Source of the DNA: Casuarius casuarius
Taxonomy: Eukaryota; Chordata; Aves; Casuariiformes; Casuariidae
NCBI GenBank assembly: GCA_003342895.1
Contig: PTFA01000195.1
Location: 248,001-312,000, forward strand
Direction of reading: 5' to 3'
Length of the DNA: 64,000 nucleotides
Shown here: positions 59,045-64,000 of the stretch, in pieces
Numbering within the stretch: the stretch's first letter is position 1
Layout of the letters: every line of letters starts with the position of its first letter
Program-made: the position numbers and the translations under genes
The notes under the pieces: generated by a model
The model's database searches: none
The model's input: the letters and a program-made list of their open reading frames with translations, nothing else
What the model was told of the DNA's origin: nothing

Positions 59045-62000
59045 AAGTACATAGATGGTGAAAATATATTTTCTTTCTTTATACGACTCAAGGTAAAGAC
59101 ATTTAAGGGGCAAGAGGGAGTTTTGCCATTGACTTCCAATGAGATGTAGTTGCCTAATTTAATTAGAGTGTTTTAAAAAGTCTGATATGATATTAGAAAA
59201 ATTATACATATACTGTTAAGGCACAGATTTGTAAGTATATTAATTTTAACTAGAAATGTCCCTCTGAATCAGAAACAACTAGTCACCTCCCTTTCAGAGA
59301 CAGTTCTGTTAGTTCCACAGAGAGGCATAGCTGCAACTGTAGTCCATTAGGGCACTTCCAGTTTAATAACTCTGCCTTCCTTAATAAAGTTCAAATACCT
59401 GTCCTTGATGGTTGCTATTCACAGACTTTTGGGTGTGTGGCCAGAACATAATCAAAAGACTTAAACATAAACTCCTATATGCTTTTATAGCAAATCTGTA
59501 GCAGTTTTGGACTTCAAAGTCATCTCTATCTATTTCACACTGTAGCTGCTTAGAATGGCATACTGTGGGCAGGGATGCCACTGCTGTTTTAAAGATTATC
59601 GTCTGCTCCTCTATTACTTACCCTGTAGGTAAACATTCTTCAGTTTGGCAGACTACTGCCAATATCACAGTAATAAGCTAAGGTGAGATAGCTTATGAGT
59701 CAATCACTGTGTGTGTGTGGAATGAGGTAGCTGTCTGTCCATCTCTCTTAGTAAACACTAGGAAAATTAGCTTGCTTTCTTGTAGTCCCTGCCTAAATAA
59801 ATAAATATGTATTATCACAGTTCAGTATTTCTACATTTCTCCTTGCTGCTCCCCTCCCAGCCCTTCAAATTCTTTCCAAAATTACTGGTCAGTTTGAATC
59901 CCAACTGACAGAACAGTATCAAATGTAGTTCAGTGTCTGTGAAGTGCAAGCATAGTATGAAATAACATTTTTAAAAAATTTGTCCAATAAAAGTGAAAGA
60001 ATTTTTTTTTACTTCAGGACAAATAATATTATTATTGCAACAGTTATTTTTAAAGGACATCTTCAATTTTTATTGTAGAATTTCTTTCAATGTCTCAAGC
60101 TGCAATTAGTGCTAATCATCCTCTACTCCCAGTAAAATAACTGAGCAAAATTCTATTACCTTTCCAGCCAAAAAGGGTTTCTGTCTGCCAGCTCCTTCAT
60201 ACTAATGCTTTCATCCCTGTAAATGAGATGGAATCTATATAAATACAGCAGGAATCTGAAGAAAGCACTTTTGGAAATTAAGGGTGGTCAGAAGCATTTC
60301 CATAACCTTTGGGGCATGTACCCATGGGTGGAGCCCCTAATCAAACCTTACAAGACATAAATTATCAGGGTGGGTACAGAAACTGTATAGCTGCATAAGC
60401 ACAGTGTAGTAATCAAGGTCGTATGGTCTTCTGAGTACCAAGCTACTGCAGCGATGGAGCTTTTGGATCAAATCTGGCTCAGAGCCAGTCAGCTGGGAGC
60501 GCTACAAGCTAGTGCACAAGTCTTCCTGCAGCAAGCCATGGAGACATGTTCTTTGAGGTTGTTTTCATGAGAATGTGCAGGAAAGCTAAGGCAAATTAAC
60601 CAAGTGTGTGAAGCTAAAGCACACAAATCACATTAAAGACTTGCTTGGCTTTGCAAAGATGCTTCAATTCATATGAAGTTCAGAGAGCTTCCATTCCCAG
60701 TGGTATCTTAGCCCTGTTAATAAGAGGTTCTTTTAGCAAAGTAGCACCTTCTAAACTTGTCTCCATGTCTCCCTGCTAGTTCAGTTCAACACAGATTGCA
60801 GCAATTGTTAAAGCTATTAAAATGTCTGATGAGCGTCACAGCTGAGTGCTGTATCTTAGTTTGAATCCTTCCATTTTCTTTAATCTCTCTTACAGCCTTT
60901 TGATTTCTAAGAAATGCCATTGATTTAAAATCAAATAAAGCAAGCAGAAAAGTTAAAGTACTCTTGCAAAATTAGGATTAGGTTCTTATTTTAAATTTAC
61001 CAGCGACATCCTACAAGTTTACATTTTAACATTAAAGTATATCTCTCTGGGCAGCTCCATAAATGGTGCTGCAAACTTATGTGAACAGAAGATGTTAGAC
61101 ACTGTCCAAAACAGGACTAGATAGCCCTTGCTTCTAACGCTGTTCGCAAATTCCCATGTTCCTAAAAGCCTGAAAAATATCTTAAGCATCCAACAAATCA
61201 CTTAGAGGTTCTCTTCCCCCATACAAATATTATCCTTCCTGAGATCAAATATTCACTATTGTACAATCCTTACATAGGTCAAAAACAAAATCCACATTGC
61301 TATCTCTGTGTCCTTCTATAAATCCCCACTTAAAAATCTACCTTTTCTGTGATGTCTACAAATCACTGCCATCTAGTATTGTTTAGAGATCAATAAAGCT
61401 GTAGCCATTTAAGAAGTCACTGTTTGTCAGCTGAGCAAAGTAACTGTTTGTTCATATGTTCTTAGCCTACTCCACTACTTAGCTTTTGTTGTAATACATT
61501 TTTCTCTCACCAGACCTTATCTGACCCTTTATTTACCTGTCTGAGATTTAAGGATTTAACAGGGCAAAGATTGTTTTGTATTTACTGCTTTGATATTTCA
61601 CATACTTCAAATCATCAGCAAGCTGAAGAAATTTCCTAGTGATGCACAATTAAGAGGGAATGCCACTGGATTGAATGTTGCATGCTGAAAGACTAAGAAC
61701 AGGTAATTCTACAGAAAACTGTGAACTCCTTGTTTTGGTAATGTCCAAAAGAATAGAAAGACTTGCTTGTCTTACCTGATTACAGCTTGACTTTGAAACA
61801 TCCATACAACCTGGCTGTGGAAAAATAAAATGCAGTCCTAATAGGTGTGAAATGAGTTGTCTACAGTAGTGACAAGGAAAAGCTAATGCTGCTATACAAG
61901 ACATTTAGGTGTTCTCTGCTAGCATACTGAATTCTATTCTGGCCACTTCTGCTCAATAAAAAACTTGGATATACGGATATAGTGAAAGGAGGATCACTAA

Positions 62001-62720
62001 AACAATGGAAAGCCTGTCTCGAAAGGAGGGAGAGATCTTAGGGATCAGAAATGGAACCTCTGGAAGAACGAAAAAACCTGATCGGCATCAATATATGTTC
62101 TGTATCTCTACTAGTTTCCCGAATTAAAAATTAACATGTTAATTCCATCCTGGGCATTCAGCCCCCAGGTAGGTACTTCAGCACACAAAAAATATTCATC
62201 CTCCTATGGGAGGACGCTTTGATGGAGTTTACAGGGCTGATGGTTCTTCAGCAGACACTGCCCAAACATCCTTATCCTTTAGTCTGGATGCTGGCTTCTT
62301 CTATTCCAAAATACCATGCAGCATGGTTGAATGTTGCTGAGTAACTGTAATATCAACCTTTCAGAAAACCCAGTCTGTTCACCATGTGGAAAACTAAATG
62401 TACACATAAACTAGACATCCCTCCAGGGAAACCAACTAAATTACACCAGTGCAAGACCAGCAAAGAGGTGAAGACATTTTGAGGTCCTATGCTTCTCTTT
62501 GTATACAGGACTATTGCTAAGATGGACTAAAGGGAAAGTGGTGAATATGACCCTATCACATAACTGTAGAAGCCAGGGCCTTAATTATAAGCTGACATTT
62601 CTTGTGCCTTAATTCATCTGATAACACAAGGGAAAGCTCCAGAAGTACTCTCCTGAGGTGTGAGCTTCCTCTTCCCTGCAGCTGTGACAGTGTTAATAGC
62701 CATGCACCTAATCCTTTCTC
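59045..62720. other. Unassigned non-coding DNA
   Basis: No gene or named repeat. Contains a perfect 8-bp inverted repeat ATAAGCTA-(8)-TAGCTTAT at 59673-59696 and a short (TG)n at about 59710-59719. A 17-base word at 61419-61435 (ACTGTTTGTCAGCTGAG) is identical to one at 45396-45412. Open frames 59381-59581, 61019-61201 and 61650-61904 are unrecognisable. Confidence 0.5.
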
Positions 62721-62770
62721 GGACTATGACAGCACAGACCCTGCCGGACTGTGACAGCACAGACCCTGCC
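62721..62770. repeat. Tandem duplication, 25-bp unit, two copies
   Basis: Copies at 62721-62745 and 62746-62770 are adjacent and differ at one base (A against G in GGACTATGACAG / GGACTGTGACAG). Confidence 0.96.
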
Positions 62771-62842
62771 TTCACCCTGTCCTGTTTCTTCTTTTGTCTT
62801 TTTTTTAATTAATAATCATCAAAATGTGTCTGGATGGTCCGT

Positions 62843-62862
62843 CCCCCCCCCCCCGCACCCCC
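62843..62862. repeat. C-homopolymer tract
   Basis: Twelve C at 62843-62854, then GCA and five more C. It is G-rich on the minus strand. The plus-strand frame 62751-63002 crosses both this and the 25-bp duplication and is not a gene. Confidence 0.9.
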
Positions 62863-63009
62863 TGTCTTTGCCACTCTGTCCCAACACCCACACTTATTCA
62901 GTAAGGGGGAGAAAAGAAAGAAAGAAGGGGAAAGATACCAGCTTGAAATTAACAGAGACAATTGCAGTTGACATAATGATACCACATAATCCTAGCAATT
63001 AAGTTACAG

Positions 63010-63960
63010 AGCAGTACAGAAAGTTCATTCTCAATGCTTGTGGCGTTACTTCCCTCTTCCCCTCCCTGACTTCAGCTGAACACAGGAAACAAGGGATTAC
63101 AAAAGTCATTGTTAAGAAGTGCGTTCTTAAAGACTTTTGCTGTCCTGGCTGTCATGTACGAATGTGTTAGCTAGATGCAGCCATCCATCCGTTCAGTCCA
63201 TTGGCTGACAGCGGATGACTTTGCGCAGGAGTGGTGCTTGGATTTACCCTGGGGGGGAGGGCTAAGGCTGAGGCTGCACACAGCTGTGCCATCTGTTCCA
63301 ATAATACCACATTACTCTCTAAAATCTGAGACGAAAGCTCCTGAGTAATCTTTCATCAGAATGACTTCACAGCATTAAAAATGCATTTCCATACATAGCT
63401 TGTTTAAATATTTAACCCTCTTTGGCTTTGAGAGATTGATTCAGATCTGTGGTGTTTATATGTGTAGGAAACATTGATTTCCATATGTAGGCCTGCATTA
63501 ATCCATGAAGACATGGGCATGCACAGAGTGAGCCGTGATAAATGGACCCTAAATGGAGCGTAAAACTCCGGACCGTGAGTGGGGACAATTGGTCTTCTAG
63601 ATTTGACTTTCCTCAGTGTGAACTCTTCCATTGGAGAAGATGTAGGTTGGACTAAATAAGCCACACACACCATGGACTAGTATCCAATTAGCTTTAAATG
63701 GGAGTTGTGTAATTCTCATTTACCTGCCTCTCTCTGCTTTCATTCAGCATCTCTCCCTTGTCCTGATTTTCGGCATATCTAGCATTGTCAGTTCAAGCAG
63801 TGAAGTTTTATTAATACTCTTCCTTTTTTATTATTTCTTTCCCTTTTTTAAAGTGCTTTCCTGCAAAGAAGTTTCTTGTGGCAATCTCCTTTCTGACATA
63901 TTTAGCCAGCAGAAGCATGCGCTGTTCTAAAACTGTCAGGCCTTATTATGGCACGGAGGA
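63010..63960. promoter_or_regulatory. Candidate regulatory block at the right edge
   Basis: A long complex stretch without repeat similarity, with more CpG words than the surroundings ('gtgcgttcttaa', 'ccatccgttcag', 'actccggaccgtg'). It holds an OTX/PITX-type TAATCC at 63499-63504 and homeodomain-type 'ccaattag' at 63684-63691, and has balanced composition. These are features of vertebrate conserved enhancers, and the block may continue beyond the window. The minus-strand 89-codon frame at 63404-63673 lacks a known domain; an exon cannot be ruled out without alignment. Confidence 0.28.
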
Positions 63961-64000
63961 CCTGACACATACAGAGCTGTCAGTTCTGTTATTGCTGTGG

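Noticed and set aside
1..64000. CRISPR arrays, operons, prophage or insertion sequences
   Set aside because: No regularly spaced repeats, no closely packed coding frames and no bacterial-type terminal repeats or integrases; the repeats present are vertebrate.
1..64000. tRNA and rRNA genes
   Set aside because: No A-box/B-box pair with cloverleaf spacing and no rRNA-like conserved block was seen by eye; a covariance-model scan could still find a diverged one.

Overview
The window looks like non-coding nuclear DNA from a sauropsid vertebrate, most plausibly a bird, crocodilian or turtle. I judge this from the interspersed repeats. There are several decayed CR1-type LINE copies, one of them ending in the degenerate 8-bp terminal repeat typical of CR1. 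There are three copies of an old dispersed repeat with the 'GGTCAGACCA...ATCTAGCC' signature common in archosaur and turtle genomes, and scattered MIR-like SINE relics. No Alu, B1/B2, mammalian L1 or bacterial features are visible. Base composition is AT-rich. The species cannot be fixed from the sequence alone.

I find no convincing protein-coding gene, tRNA, rRNA, CRISPR array or operon. The longest open reading frames are about 100-147 codons, lack recognisable domains, and often coincide with low-complexity sequence. The only reading frames with recognisable protein similarity are dead pieces of CR1 ORF2: reverse transcriptase at about 1.8-2.2 kb (+) and 15.8-16.7 kb (-), and the start of the endonuclease at 54.4 kb (+). 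The window is therefore either an intergenic gene desert or the inside of a very large intron; I cannot tell which.

Layout. 0-5 kb: unassigned DNA, a GC-richer segment and a decayed CR1. 5-12 kb: MIR-like relic, a TAGGTGCCTAA-type relic, a possible regulatory block, and the first signature repeat. 12-17.3 kb: antisense MIR-like and antisense CR1 sequence, then a block with a perfect octamer site. 17.3-31 kb: mostly unassigned, with microsatellites, a strong inverted repeat at 22.4 kb, and repeat copies at 24.2 and 27.2 kb. 31-36.1 kb: two blocks that look like developmental enhancers and another signature repeat. 36-48 kb: a degraded CR1, several TAGGTGCCTAA relics, MIR-like relics, small tandem duplications and GA-rich tracts. 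49-52 kb: two more enhancer-like blocks, one with a YY1-type site. 54.4-56.4 kb: the longest CR1 copy. 57-64 kb: inverted repeats, G- and C-homopolymer tracts, and a further enhancer-like block at the right edge.

Enhancer-like calls rest only on motif content and absence of repeat similarity. They need cross-species alignment and carry low confidence. I did not find a new biological system; the most useful leads are the candidate regulatory blocks, the perfect inverted repeats and the palindromic repeat family.
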